NCBI GenBank assembly: GCA_036501425.1
Contig: DASYAI010000021.1
Location: forward strand, 13,687-77,686
Length of the DNA: 64,000 nt
Direction: 5' to 3'
From: DATKRB01 sp036501425
GTDB taxonomy: Bacteria; Actinomycetota; Acidimicrobiia; Acidimicrobiales; RAAP-2
Shown here piece by piece: positions 1-8,955 of the stretch. A program made the translations under genes and the position numbers. The notes beneath the pieces were generated by a model. It saw only the letters and a program-made list of their open reading frames with translations, had not been told where the DNA came from and ran no database searches. Position 1 is the first letter of the stretch; every line of letters starts with the position of its first letter.

Positions 1-2248
1 CGGCGAGCCGGAACGGCTGGCGGAGGGCCTCGAGCAGGCGCTCGGCCATGTCGAGCACGGCAATGCGGTCCGACTGACCGACCAGCAGCACGGTCAGCTC
101 GTCGCCGCCCAGGCGGGCCACGGTGTCCTGGTCGCGCACGGTGGAGCGAAGGCGTTGAGCGACCTGCCGGAGCAGCTCGTCGCCGGCCTGATGGCCGAGG
201 GCCTCGTTGACCCGCGAGAGCCGGTCGAGGTCGAGGTGCAGGAGGCTCGACGCCTCGCCGGCCCGGGTGGTCCGGGCCAGCTCCTGCTCGGTCCGGTCGA
301 TCAGCAGTCGCCGGTTGGGCAGCCCGGTCAGGGCGTCGTGCAGAGCCTGGTCCCCGATCTGCTCGACCAGCGAGGCGTTCTGGAAGGCCACCACCGCCTG
401 GTCGGCCAGCGCGGTCAGGCGATCGCGGAGGTGGCCGTCGCTCCGCAGGTCCACCGGGGGCACGCCAGCGAACTCGGCGCTCACCAGCCCGAGGAACTCG
501 TCCCCCGAGCACAGTGGCGCCAGCAGGGCCACGTCGGCCCCATGGCGTTCGAGCAGGTCGCCGACGAAGGCGTCCTGGGTCGTGCGGTCCACCACCGCCA
601 GCCCGCGCGAGCCCATGAGCGCCCCGATCACCGGCGACCGGTCCAGAGCGTCGGCACCGACCTGGGGCTCGTCCGGACCCGCTCCGCCGGAGGCGTCACG
701 GACGCTGAGCACGAGGTGCCCCGGGCCGTCGACAGGAGCCGGGCCGTCGCCGGCCGGGAAGCCACCGGCATCCGGTGTCGTCTGGCCGCGGCCCGGTTGG
801 GCGTCCGGCCCGACCGAGGCCCGGGCCTCGACCGCCAGGCGCTGCTCGAAGCTGTCCCACAGCAGGACCGACGCGTCGTCGGCGCCGACAACCGCCGGGA
901 CCCGTGTCGCAAGGGCCTGGGCCACCTGGCGCACCGTGGCCAGATCGGCGAGCTGGCGGGCGAACCCCAGGACCGACTCGACGGTGGCCTCGTGGTCCTG
1001 GGCCTCGGTCCGCACGGCGCTCAGCTCCATCGTCAGAGCGGCGCTGGCGGCGTAGAAGGCCAGCGTCCGGTCGTGACCGGCCGCCGCGGGTGCCGGGTCG
1101 GACGACCCGGGCGTGGTGAACACCCCGAGGCGGCCGAAGACCTGACGAGCCGAGGCCACGTCGACGACCAGGCAACCGGGGCCGACGCCCACGCCGCCAT
1201 CGGGGACGTCGGGCATCTCGAGGAGGGCGGCGCCCAGACGCCTCACCTCCAGGTCGTCGAGGCCGTGGTGGAGGTACCGGAGCGGCTCGCCGGGACCCAG
1301 CTTGATCACGAACAGCGCGGCGCGGGCGTCGAGCGCTCGGGCCGCCCGCCGGGCGATATGCCCCAGCGCGTCGGCCAGGTCGAGCTCACCGACCACGTCG
1401 TCGACGGTCTGGTAGGCCTCGAGCAGCCGTTCGTCCCCGGCCCGCTCGTCCCCGGCCCGCTCGTTCCCGGCCCGCTCGTTCCCGACTCTTTCGTTCTCGA
1501 GTCCTTCGTCCCCGGCCCGGTCGTCACCGTCGGGCCGGAACCGGCCCCCGGGGGCTGCCGGGGCCACCCGGGACTGGGGAGCGGAGGCCGACCCCGGGGC
1601 AGCGAAGGCCGAGGGTGCCACCGCCGGCCCCCGGGGCGGCGGTGGCACCCTCGGTACGTCGCTCCAGCCGAGGTGGTAGTCGCAGAACCGGCCTCCTCGG
1701 GCTTGGCACTCGGTCTCGGCGACGGGGGCCGGAGCGAGCCCGAAGAGGACCGGCACCTGGGACAGCATGCCCTTGGTCAGCTCGCACAGGTAGGGGTGGC
1801 GGGGATGGCCGGGCGGGGCAGCCGAGCGGACGATCGCGTAGTCGCGTCCCACCTCGGTCGGCTCGAACGACGACACGGTGGTGAACGAGTCGGCCGCCAG
1901 GGCCAGGCTGCGGACCAGCTCGGCCGGCGAGCCGAGCGCCCGCAGGCGGTGGCCCATCTCGGTGCCTTGGTGCTGGGAGATCACCGCCTGGCCCACGTGA
2001 CGGGCGACGTCGGTATCGCCGGTGACCGCCGCCGCCGCCGTGAGCAGGGAGACGGTGCCTTCGTGGCTCGTCCAGGTGCTCGCTTCCTCCAGCTCCTGCG
2101 CCGAACGACGTTCCCCGGCGATCGCCAGGACCTGGTGGACCCCCGCCTCCCCCGACACGGCCCGCACGGCCCGCACGATCACCCCGGTGACGACGCCCGA
2201 GACGTCGTGTCCCGCCTCGCCCTCATGCGCCGACCCGCCGATGGCCAT
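1..2248 (-). CDS. V4R-like / GAF / GAF / GGDEF signalling protein (diguanylate cyclase), C-terminus outside window
   Basis: Probable cyclic-di-GMP synthase with sensory domains; 749 codons are visible and the frame is open at the window edge, so an EAL domain could follow. Residues 1-195 resemble the V4R/4-vinyl-reductase sensor, ending in the typical ECQARGGRFCDYHLGW. Residues about 195-275 are a low-complexity linker with DERAG/NERAG pentapeptide repeats. Two GAF-like regions follow (about 276-412 and 413-616). The GGDEF domain has LDLDRLSRVNEALG, an RDQD inhibitory-site match five residues before the catalytic loop, and a GGDEL loop, where the last residue is Leu rather than Phe. The ATG at 2248 is preceded by GGAGG about 7 nt upstream, which decides the start. 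It is transcribed divergently from tig. The stimulus is unknown; the cyclase assignment is family knowledge. Confidence 0.82.
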   Translation of the reverse strand, partial: MAIGGSAHEGEAGHDVSGVVTGVIVRAVRAVSGEAGVHQVLAIAGERRSAQELEEASTWTSHEGTVSLLTAAAAVTGDTDVARHVGQAVISQHQGTEMGHRLRALGSPAELVRSLALAADSFTTVSSFEPTEVGRDYAIVRSAAPPGHPRHPYLCELTKGMLSQVPVLFGLAPAPVAETECQARGGRFCDYHLGWSDVPRVPPPPRGPAVAPSAFAAPGSASAPQSRVAPAAPGGRFRPDGDDRAGDEGLENERVGNERAGNERAGDERAGDERLLEAYQTVDDVVGELDLADALGHIARRAARALDARAALFVIKLGPGEPLRYLHHGLDDLEVRRLGAALLEMPDVPDGGVGVGPGCLVVDVASARQVFGRLGVFTTPGSSDPAPAAAGHDRTLAFYAASAALTMELSAVRTEAQDHEATVESVLGFARQLADLATVRQVAQALATRVPAVVGADDASVLLWDSFEQRLAVEARASVGPDAQPGRGQTTPDAGGFPAGDGPAPVDGPGHLVLSVRDASGGAGPDEPQVGADALDRSPVIGALMGSRGLAVVDRTTQDAFVGDLLERHGADVALLAPLCSGDEFLGLVSAEFAGVPPVDLRSDGHLRDRLTALADQAVVAFQNASLVEQIGDQALHDALTGLPNRRLLIDRTEQELARTTRAGEASSLLHLDLDRLSRVNEALGHQAGDELLRQVAQRLRSTVRDQDTVARLGGDELTVLLVGQSDRIAVLDMAERLLEALRQPFRLA

Positions 2249-2304
2249 GGAGCTCCCTCCTGGCGCCTGTCCCAGCACCGCACGGCGCCCTGTCGCGGTG
2301 CGGG

Positions 2305-2312
2305 CATGATAC
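2305..2312 (-). promoter_or_regulatory. Candidate -10 element of the GGDEF gene
   Basis: The minus strand reads TATCAT here, about 55 nt before the ATG of the cyclase gene, fitting the actinobacterial TANNNT -10 pattern. No clear -35 was seen at 16-18 bp. Confidence 0.3.
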
Positions 2313-2435
2313 CTGGCCAGGTCCGCAAAGCGGTCAGACTCCTCGGGGCGCCACACCGGGCCGCGCTCCGTGCGACGCCGGGCCCGCTACCGGGCGCCGG
2401 CCCGAGCGGTGGCCAGCCGGCCGATCGGCGCCCGG

Positions 2436-2441
2436 TAGAGT
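2436..2441 (+). promoter_or_regulatory. Candidate -10 (TAGAGT) of tig
   Basis: TANNNT hexamer ending 13 nt before the tig ATG. No Shine-Dalgarno sequence lies between, so the transcript would have a leader of only a few nucleotides. No -35 consensus is visible. Confidence 0.4.
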
Positions 2442-2454
2442 GTGCCCTTCACTT

Positions 2455-3993
2455 ATGCGTGCGACTGCTGAGCCCATCGAAGGGAACCGTGTCCGCCTGT
2501 CGGTCGAGGTGGACGAGCCGGAAGTGGACCGGGCACTGAACGACATGGTGCGGACGCTGTCGCGCCAGGTCCGTGTCCCCGGATTCCGCCCGGGCAAGGT
2601 GCCCCGCCGGGTGTTGGAGGCTCGGATGGGCGGCGCCACTGCCTTGCGGGCCGAGGCCCTGCGCGAGTCGCTGCCCGAGTTCTACGCCCGAGCCGTGTCG
2701 GACGCCGACGTGGACCCCATCGCGCCGCCGGACATCGACATCACCTCGGGAGAGGAGAGCGGTGCGGTCGCCTTCGACGCCGTGGTCCAGGTCCGCCCGC
2801 TGGTGGCGGTGCCGGGCCACGAGGGGCTGGTGGTCACCGTGCCCGGCCTGACGGTGTCCGACGAAGAGGTCGACGCCCAGGTGGACCGGCTGCGCGAGAA
2901 CGACGGCGAGCTGATCGACGTCTCGCGCCCGGCGATCGATGACGACCAGGTGACCATCGACGTGACCGGCACCGGCCCGGGCGGTGAGGAGGTGCTCGCG
3001 GTCACCGACTATCTCTACTCGGTCGGCAGCGGGACCATCGTGCCCGAGCTCGACGAGCAGCTCCGGGGCACCGGCGCCGGGGGCATCCTGGCCTTCACGG
3101 CGACGCCGGAGCAGGGCGAGGAGGAGATCGCCTTCCGGGTGCTGGTGAAAGAGGTCAAGCAGAAGAAGCTGCCCGTGCCGACCGACGAGTGGGCCGCCGA
3201 GGCGTCCGAGTTCGACACGCTGGCCGAGCTGCGCGACGACCTGCGACAGCGGCTCGCCCGGATGCGGGTGGTGCAGGCCCAGCTCAGCCTGCGCGAGAAC
3301 GCGGTGGCGGCGCTGGTGGAGCTGGTCGACGACGGCGAGGTGCCCGATCCGATGGTCGACGAGGAGCTGAATCAGCGGCTCCACGACCTCGGCCATCGGC
3401 TGGAGGAGCAGCGGATCTCCCTGGACCAGCTCCTGGCCGCTACCGGGCGCACCCAGGAGAGCTTGCTCGACGAGCTGCGGGGCGAGGCCCACCGGGCGGT
3501 CAAGACGGACCTGGCGCTGCGGGCGGTGGCCGAGGCGCAGGGCATCGCGGTCGACGACGATGAGCTCGGCCACGAGATCGAGGCGATGGCCGAGCGGATG
3601 GGCTCGACGCCCGCCGTGTTGCGCGCCGAGCTCGAGCGCGCCGGGAGGACCGCCGCGGTACGCTCCGAGCAGAGGAAGGCCAAAGCGCTGGCTTGGCTGA
3701 TCGAGCACGTGGACCTGGTCGACGACGAAGGGAACCCCGTCGACCGCGAGGCGCTCAGGATCGATCAGGGCGTCGACGACGAGGCCATCGACGATGAGGG
3801 CGACGGGGCCGACGGCGAGGGCGGTGCCGAGCCAGAGGTCAGCGCCGGGGCGAGAGCCGGCGCCGAGGACATCGAGGGCACGGAGGACGAGGACGTTCCG
3901 CCAGGGGCAGAGGGCCCCGCCGGACCCGCTGGGATCGACGTGGGCGCTCAGGCAGCCGTCGGGGCAACGAACGAGGAGACGACCGAACCATGA
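2455..3993 (+). CDS. tig: Trigger factor, ribosome-associated peptidyl-prolyl isomerase
   Basis: Binds the ribosome near the exit tunnel and chaperones nascent chains. The product is 512 aa. The N-terminal ribosome-binding domain contains VRVPGFRPGKVPRRVLE (the FRxGKxP signature, about residues 43-60), followed by a divergent FKBP-like domain and a helical C-terminal arm. After about residue 430 there is a very acidic Asp/Glu/Gly-rich tail, as in other actinobacterial trigger factors. ATG 2455 was chosen because MRATAEPIEGNRVRL matches the family N-terminus; an upstream in-frame GTG at 2440 would add five residues. It overlaps clpP by 4 nt (ATGA), the start of the classical tig-clpP-clpX cluster. 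Confidence 0.93.
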   Translation: MRATAEPIEGNRVRLSVEVDEPEVDRALNDMVRTLSRQVRVPGFRPGKVPRRVLEARMGGATALRAEALRESLPEFYARAVSDADVDPIAPPDIDITSGEESGAVAFDAVVQVRPLVAVPGHEGLVVTVPGLTVSDEEVDAQVDRLRENDGELIDVSRPAIDDDQVTIDVTGTGPGGEEVLAVTDYLYSVGSGTIVPELDEQLRGTGAGGILAFTATPEQGEEEIAFRVLVKEVKQKKLPVPTDEWAAEASEFDTLAELRDDLRQRLARMRVVQAQLSLRENAVAALVELVDDGEVPDPMVDEELNQRLHDLGHRLEEQRISLDQLLAATGRTQESLLDELRGEAHRAVKTDLALRAVAEAQGIAVDDDELGHEIEAMAERMGSTPAVLRAELERAGRTAAVRSEQRKAKALAWLIEHVDLVDDEGNPVDREALRIDQGVDDEAIDDEGDGADGEGGAEPEVSAGARAGAEDIEGTEDEDVPPGAEGPAGPAGIDVGAQAAVGATNEETTEP

Positions 3994-4640
3994 CGAGCCC
4001 GTACGGCGACCACTTCCGTGCCCGCAACTACCTGGTCCCGACCGTGGTCGAGTCCTCCAACCGGGGCGAGCGGGCCTACGACCTCTACTCGAGGCTGCTG
4101 AAGGAGCGGATCATCTTCCTCGGCACGCCGATCGACGACACGGTGGCCAACCTGGTCTGCGCGCAGCTGCTGTTCCTCGAGTCCGAGGAGCCCGACAAGG
4201 ACATCCACCTCTACATCAACTCGCCCGGCGGGGACATCACGGCGCTGTTCGCGATCTACGACACGATGAAGTTCTTGAAGCCCGACGTGTCGACCTTCTG
4301 CTTCGGCCAGGCCGCTTCGGCCGCTGCGGTCCTGCTCTCGGCCGGGGCCCACGGCAAGCGCTTCGCCCTGCCGCACGCCCGCATCCTCCTGCACCAGCCC
4401 TTCGGCGGGGTGGAGGGGCAAGCCAGCGACATCGAGCTGCAGGCGCGCGAGATCCTGCGCATGCGCGACCTGTTGAACCGGATGCTCGCCGGTGACACCG
4501 GGCAGCTGGTCGAGAAGATCGCCAAGGACACCGAGCGGGACTTCGTGATGACGGCGGAGGAAGCGGTCGCCTACGGGGTGATCGACGAGGTCATCACCGC
4601 TCGTGAGACGGCGACGCTCGAGGCCATCGGCGCCGCGTAG
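3990..4640 (+). CDS. clpP: ATP-dependent Clp protease proteolytic subunit
   Basis: Serine peptidase of the ClpXP machine, 216 aa. The catalytic triad is readable: Ser110 in FGQAASAAA, His135 in ILLHQP and Asp184 in DTERDF, with the spacing expected for ClpP. The start overlaps the tig stop (ATGA), implying translational coupling. Most Actinomycetota have tandem clpP1-clpP2 here; only one clpP is present before clpX, so a second copy, if any, is elsewhere. Confidence 0.96.
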   Translation: MTSPYGDHFRARNYLVPTVVESSNRGERAYDLYSRLLKERIIFLGTPIDDTVANLVCAQLLFLESEEPDKDIHLYINSPGGDITALFAIYDTMKFLKPDVSTFCFGQAASAAAVLLSAGAHGKRFALPHARILLHQPFGGVEGQASDIELQAREILRMRDLLNRMLAGDTGQLVEKIAKDTERDFVMTAEEAVAYGVIDEVITARETATLEAIGAA

Positions 4641-4694
4641 GCGTCGTCTGGGCGGCACGGACCAGGGTTGACACGAGGACGGGAGACAGAACAG

Positions 4695-5969
4695 GTGGCG
4701 AAGTTCGGTGAGGGGGGGGATCTGGTCAAGTGCAGCTTCTGCGGCAAATCGCAGAAGCAGGTGAAGAAATTGATCGCCGGGCCCGGTGTCTACATCTGCG
4801 ACGAGTGCATCGACCTGTGCAACGACATCATCGCCGAGGAGCTCACGGAGTCGACGGAGCTCAACTTCGAAGAGCTGCCCAAGCCGCGGGAGATCTTCGA
4901 GTTCCTGAACGACTACGTCGTCGGCCAGGAGTACGCGAAGAAGATCCTTTCGGTCGCCGTCTACAACCACTACAAGCGGGTCCAGGCCGGACCGCCGCCC
5001 GAGGACGGCGTCGAGCTCACCAAGTCCAACATCCTGCTGCTCGGTCCGACCGGCTGTGGCAAGACGCTGCTTGCCCAGACGCTGGCCCGGATGCTCAACG
5101 TGCCGTTCGCCATCGCCGATGCCACCGCGCTGACCGAGGCCGGGTACGTGGGCGAGGACGTCGAGAACATCCTGCTGAAGCTCATTCAGGCGGCCGACTA
5201 CGACGTGAAGCGGGCGGAGACCGGGATCATCTACATCGACGAGATCGACAAGATCGCCCGCAAGAGCGAGAACCCGTCGATCACCCGTGACGTGTCGGGC
5301 GAAGGGGTGCAGCAGGCCCTTCTCAAGATCCTCGAGGGGACGACGGCGTCGGTGCCGCCCCAGGGCGGTCGCAAGCACCCCCATCAGGAATTCATCCAGA
5401 TCGACACCACGAACATCCTGTTCATCTGCGGCGGTGCGTTCGCCGGCCTCGACAAGCTCATCGAGGGTCGGATCGGGCGGAAGGGGATCGGCTTCCGGGC
5501 CGAGGTGCAACGGGCCGAGCGCGACGATGCCGAGGTGCTGCGGCACGTCCTGCCCGAAGACCTGATCAAGTTCGGGCTGATCCCCGAGTTCATCGGCCGG
5601 CTGCCGGTGGTGAGCGCGGTGAGCCAGCTCTACAAGGACGCCCTCATCCGCATCCTCGTGGAGCCGAAGAACGCCTTGACCCGCCAGTACGAGCGCACCT
5701 TCGATCTCGACGGGGTGAAGCTCGAGTTCAGCGAGGATGCCCTCGAAGCCGTGGCCGAGCAGGCGCTGTTGCGGGGCACCGGCGCCCGCGGGCTGCGGGC
5801 CATCCTCGAGGAAGTGCTCCTCGACGTGATGTACGACATCCCGAGCCGCAACGACGTCGGCCGGTGCGTCGTGGACCGGGCCGTCGTCCTCGACCGGGTG
5901 AACCCCACCCTGGTGCCGCTGGGCGACCCGCCGGCCAAGACCACCCGCAACCGCCGCGCCGCCTCCTAG
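4695..5969 (+). CDS. clpX: ClpX, AAA+ unfoldase of ClpXP
   Basis: Recognises and unfolds substrates for ClpP. The product is 424 aa from GTG 4695. The N-terminal zinc-binding domain has Cys13, Cys16, Cys35 and Cys38 (CSFC...CDEC). Walker A GPTGCGKT begins at residue 117 and Walker B IIYIDEID has the acidic pair at 182-183. GTG 4695 was preferred over an upstream TTG at 4668 because GGGAG lies about 10 nt before it and the family begins MAKFGxGGDL. It lies 54 nt after clpP, presumably in one operon. The valS gene often found between clpX and folC is absent. Confidence 0.95.
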   Translation: MAKFGEGGDLVKCSFCGKSQKQVKKLIAGPGVYICDECIDLCNDIIAEELTESTELNFEELPKPREIFEFLNDYVVGQEYAKKILSVAVYNHYKRVQAGPPPEDGVELTKSNILLLGPTGCGKTLLAQTLARMLNVPFAIADATALTEAGYVGEDVENILLKLIQAADYDVKRAETGIIYIDEIDKIARKSENPSITRDVSGEGVQQALLKILEGTTASVPPQGGRKHPHQEFIQIDTTNILFICGGAFAGLDKLIEGRIGRKGIGFRAEVQRAERDDAEVLRHVLPEDLIKFGLIPEFIGRLPVVSAVSQLYKDALIRILVEPKNALTRQYERTFDLDGVKLEFSEDALEAVAEQALLRGTGARGLRAILEEVLLDVMYDIPSRNDVGRCVVDRAVVLDRVNPTLVPLGDPPAKTTRNRRAAS

Positions 5970-5974
5970 CGCAC

Positions 5975-7309
5975 GTGCCCCGGCCGCCGTTCGCCTCGCT
6001 CCCCGAGGCGCTCTCGTGGCTGGACTCGCACATCGATCTCGAGTCGAGCGAGCCCGACCGCCGCGCCCTGCCCACGCTCGACCGCATGCGTGAGCTCGCC
6101 ACCGTGCTGGGCGACCCTGAGCAGGGTATCCCGACAGTGCACGTGACCGGCACCAACGGCAAGGGTTCGACGGCCGCCATGGTCACCGCGCTGCTCGGCG
6201 CGGCGGGCCTGAGCGTGGGCACCTACACCAGCCCCAACCTGGCCCGGGTCAACGAGCGGATCGCCCGGGACGGGGTGCCCATCGACGACGAGCGGTTCAC
6301 CGAGCTGCTCTCGTCGCTCGCCTTGCTCGAGCCCATGCTGACCGATCGCCCGTCGCGCTTCGAGCTATTGACCGCGGCCGGGCTGGCCTGGTTCGCCGAC
6401 GAGGCCGTCGACGCGATGGTGGTCGAGGTGGGCATGGGCGGGACCTGGGACTCGACCAACGTGGTGCACGGCGACGTGGCGGTGATCACCAACATCAGCT
6501 TCGACCACACCGAAGTCCTCGGCCCGACGCTGGAGGACATCGCGCGCGACAAGGCCGGGATCGTCAAGCCGTCGAGCCGGGTGGTGGTAGGCGAGACCGA
6601 CCCCCATCTGGTCGAGGTGATCGGTGCGGTCGCCCGGTCGGCCGGCGCCGGCGACTTGTGGGTGCGCGGCGAGGCGTTCGCCTGCACCGCCAACCGCCTC
6701 GCGGTCGGGGGGCGCCTGGTGGACCTGCGGACACCCGGTGGGACCTATCCCGAAGTGCTGGTCTCCATGCGGGGCCCGCACCAGGGCGAGAACGCCGCGT
6801 GCGCCCTCGCCGCGGCCGAGGCCTTCTTCGGCGGCCCGTTGGCGGCCGAGGTGGTCGAGGCCGCCTTCGCCGGGGTGTCGGTGCCCGGGCGCCTCGAGGT
6901 GGTGGGACGCCGGCCGCTGACCGTGCTCGACGGCGCCCACAACGTGGCCGGCATGGAGGCGCTGGCCGCCGCCCTGGCGGATGAGTTCCCGACCGGGACC
7001 GAGATCGTCGCCGTCGTCGGCATGCTGCGGGGCCGCGATCCGTCGGCCATGTTGGGGGCCCTCCTCCCCGCCGGTGTCCGCACCGTGGTGGCTTGCGCAC
7101 CGGTCTCGCCCCGGGCGCTCGGGGCGGAGGTCGTGGCGGAGGCGGCCCGGGCGCTCGACATGTCGGTGACCGTGGCCGGGTCGGTGGAGGAGGCGGTCGA
7201 GCGGGCCCGGTCCCTCGTCGGTGACGACGGGCTGTTGCTGGTTGCCGGATCGCTCTACGTGGTCACCGACGCCCGCCGGGTGCTGCTGGAGGGCGCCTCG
7301 CGACCCTGA
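5975..7309 (+). CDS. folC: Folylpolyglutamate synthase / dihydrofolate synthase
   Basis: Adds L-Glu to dihydropteroate and then to folates, using ATP. The product is 444 aa. The Mur-ligase fold signatures are present: P-loop VTGTNGKGSTAAM near residue 51, NISFDHTEVLG in the central domain, and VLDGAHN near the start of the C-terminal domain. The chosen start is GTG 5975, five bases after the clpX stop, giving VPRPPFASLPEALSWL. There is no good Shine-Dalgarno sequence, so translation may depend on coupling with clpX. The neighbour ndk follows after 69 nt with its own candidate promoter. Confidence 0.93.
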   Translation: MPRPPFASLPEALSWLDSHIDLESSEPDRRALPTLDRMRELATVLGDPEQGIPTVHVTGTNGKGSTAAMVTALLGAAGLSVGTYTSPNLARVNERIARDGVPIDDERFTELLSSLALLEPMLTDRPSRFELLTAAGLAWFADEAVDAMVVEVGMGGTWDSTNVVHGDVAVITNISFDHTEVLGPTLEDIARDKAGIVKPSSRVVVGETDPHLVEVIGAVARSAGAGDLWVRGEAFACTANRLAVGGRLVDLRTPGGTYPEVLVSMRGPHQGENAACALAAAEAFFGGPLAAEVVEAAFAGVSVPGRLEVVGRRPLTVLDGAHNVAGMEALAAALADEFPTGTEIVAVVGMLRGRDPSAMLGALLPAGVRTVVACAPVSPRALGAEVVAEAARALDMSVTVAGSVEEAVERARSLVGDDGLLLVAGSLYVVTDARRVLLEGASRP

Positions 7310-7363
7310 GGGCCCGGGGCTGTCGACCGCCCCCCTCGATTCGGGCAGCTCGACGGCGGCTGC

Positions 7364-7369
7364 TACTGT
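7364..7369 (+). promoter_or_regulatory. Candidate leaderless -10 (TACTGT) of ndk
   Basis: TANNNT hexamer, 9 nt between its end and the ndk GTG. There is no Shine-Dalgarno sequence, so a transcript starting at or near the start codon is likely. Confidence 0.45.
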
Positions 7370-7378
7370 CCCCGACTC

Positions 7379-7789
7379 GTGGAACGGACCCTGGTCATCG
7401 TGAAGCCCGACGGTGTGGAGCGCGCCCTGACCGGCGAGATCGTGGGTCGGCTCGAGCGTCGGGGACTGCGCCTGGTGGCGGCCGAGCTGCGCCGGATCAC
7501 CCCCGAGCAGGCGGTCGAGCACTACGCCGAGCACCGCGAGAAGCCGTTCTTCGACCAGCTGGTGGCGTTCATCACCCGCTCGCCCTCGCTGCTGGTGGTG
7601 GTGGAGGGGCCGGAGGGCACCCACCGGGTGGTGCGGACGATGATGGGTGCTACCAACCCCAAGGAGGCCGCGCCGGGCACAATCCGCGGCGACCTGGCGC
7701 TCGGCGCCACGGAGAACCTGGTGCACGGGTCGGACTCGATCGAGGCCGCCGGGCGCGAGATCGCCCTCTTCTTCCCCGGCCTCCTCTGA
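7379..7789 (+). CDS. ndk: Nucleoside-diphosphate kinase
   Basis: Transfers the gamma-phosphate between nucleoside di- and triphosphates through a phosphohistidine. The 136-aa product has the usual length for the family. The N-terminus MERTLVIVKPDGVERALTGE and the active-site segment NLVHGSDS, with catalytic His, are clear. It starts at GTG 7379 with a TACTGT hexamer just upstream and no ribosome-binding site. Placement downstream of folC is common in Actinomycetota. Confidence 0.96.
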   Translation: MERTLVIVKPDGVERALTGEIVGRLERRGLRLVAAELRRITPEQAVEHYAEHREKPFFDQLVAFITRSPSLLVVVEGPEGTHRVVRTMMGATNPKEAAPGTIRGDLALGATENLVHGSDSIEAAGREIALFFPGLL

Positions 7790-7813
7790 GCGCTCCGGTG
7801 CCGGGCGGGCCGC

Positions 7814-7842
7814 TTGTGCCCGTGCTGGTCGTCACCTAGCCT
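7814..7842 (+). promoter_or_regulatory. Candidate mreB promoter
   Basis: TTGTGC (7814-7819) and TAGCCT (7837-7842) are separated by 17 bp, giving a plausible housekeeping promoter. The leader of about 57 nt carries a GGAAGGA Shine-Dalgarno sequence before the mreB ATG. Confidence 0.5.
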
Positions 7843-7905
7843 GGGCGCCTCGCCGCCGACTGGCCCGGTCGCCGGCAGGCCGACGCGGAAGGAACCCTGC
7901 CTTCG

Positions 7906-8937
7906 ATGGCCGACAACCGACTGAACCTGCTGGGACGGGACATGGCGGTCGACCTCGGCACAGCCAACACCCTCGTCTACGTGCGCGGGCGTGGCATCGT
8001 GCTGAACGAGCCCTCTGTCGTCGCGGTCGACGTGAAGGACGGGCGCCCCCTGGCGGTCGGCGCCGAGGCGAAGCGCATGATCGGGCGCACCCCGAGCAAC
8101 ATCCAGGCCATCCGGCCCCTGAAGGACGGGGTGATCGCCGACTTCGAGATCTGCGAGAAGATGCTGCGGTACTTCATCCACCGGGTGCATCAGCGACGGT
8201 TCGCCAAGCCCCGCATGGTGATCTGCGTGCCCTCGGGCATCACGGGCGTCGAGCAGCGTGCGGTCATGGAGGCGGCCGAGTACGCCGGCGCCCGCAAGGC
8301 GTACATCATCGAGGAGCCGATGGCCGCGGCGATCGGGGCCGGGCTGCCGGTCCACGAGCCGACCGGCAACATGGTGGTGGACATCGGCGGTGGCACCACC
8401 GAGGTGGCGGTCATCTCGCTCGGGGGCATCGTCTGCAGCCAATCCGTGCGCATCGGCGGCGACGAGCTCGACGAGGCGATCGTCTCGTTCGTGAAGAAGG
8501 AGTTCAGCCTGGCGCTGGGTGAGCGCACCGCCGAGGAGATCAAGATCGCTCTGGGGTCGGCCTACCCGCTCGAAGAGGAGCTGCACGCCGAGATCCGCGG
8601 CCGTGACCTCGTGACCGGGTTGCCCAAGACCGTCGTCGTGTCGACCGAGGAGATCCGGCACGCCATCGACGAGCCGGTCTCGGCGATCGTCGACGCCGTC
8701 AAGGTGACCTTGGACCGGACGCCACCCGAGCTGGCGGCCGACATCATGGAGCAGGGGATCGTCCTGACCGGGGGCGGCGCCCTGCTGCACGGCCTCGACG
8801 CCCGGCTGCAGCACGAGACCGGGATGCCGATCGTCGTGGCCCGCGACCCCCTCAACTGCGTGGCCATAGGGAGCGGGCAGTGCCTCGAGGAGTTCGAGGC
8901 GCTCAAGCGGGTGTTGATCACCTCGTCCTCTCGCTGA
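7906..8937 (+). CDS. mreB: Rod-shape determining protein MreB (bacterial actin)
   Basis: Actin-like ATPase that organises lateral wall synthesis under the membrane. The product is 343 aa. The phosphate-1 motif DLGTANTLVYV, phosphate-2 VVDIGGGTTEVAVIS and adenosine motif VLTGGGALLHGLD are present in order. It is preceded by a candidate promoter and a good Shine-Dalgarno sequence (GGAAGGA). It heads mreB-mreC-mreD-mrdA, indicating rod-shaped or elongating cells. Confidence 0.96.
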   Translation: MADNRLNLLGRDMAVDLGTANTLVYVRGRGIVLNEPSVVAVDVKDGRPLAVGAEAKRMIGRTPSNIQAIRPLKDGVIADFEICEKMLRYFIHRVHQRRFAKPRMVICVPSGITGVEQRAVMEAAEYAGARKAYIIEEPMAAAIGAGLPVHEPTGNMVVDIGGGTTEVAVISLGGIVCSQSVRIGGDELDEAIVSFVKKEFSLALGERTAEEIKIALGSAYPLEEELHAEIRGRDLVTGLPKTVVVSTEEIRHAIDEPVSAIVDAVKVTLDRTPPELAADIMEQGIVLTGGGALLHGLDARLQHETGMPIVVARDPLNCVAIGSGQCLEEFEALKRVLITSSSR

Positions 8938-8955
8938 CGGGGCAGCCCGGGCGCG

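Noticed and set aside
155..2539. A 794-codon plus-strand frame at the left end
   Set aside because: Opposite the GGDEF gene, whose minus-strand translation has recognisable V4R, GAF and GGDEF motifs. The plus frame contains no motif and also runs into tig.
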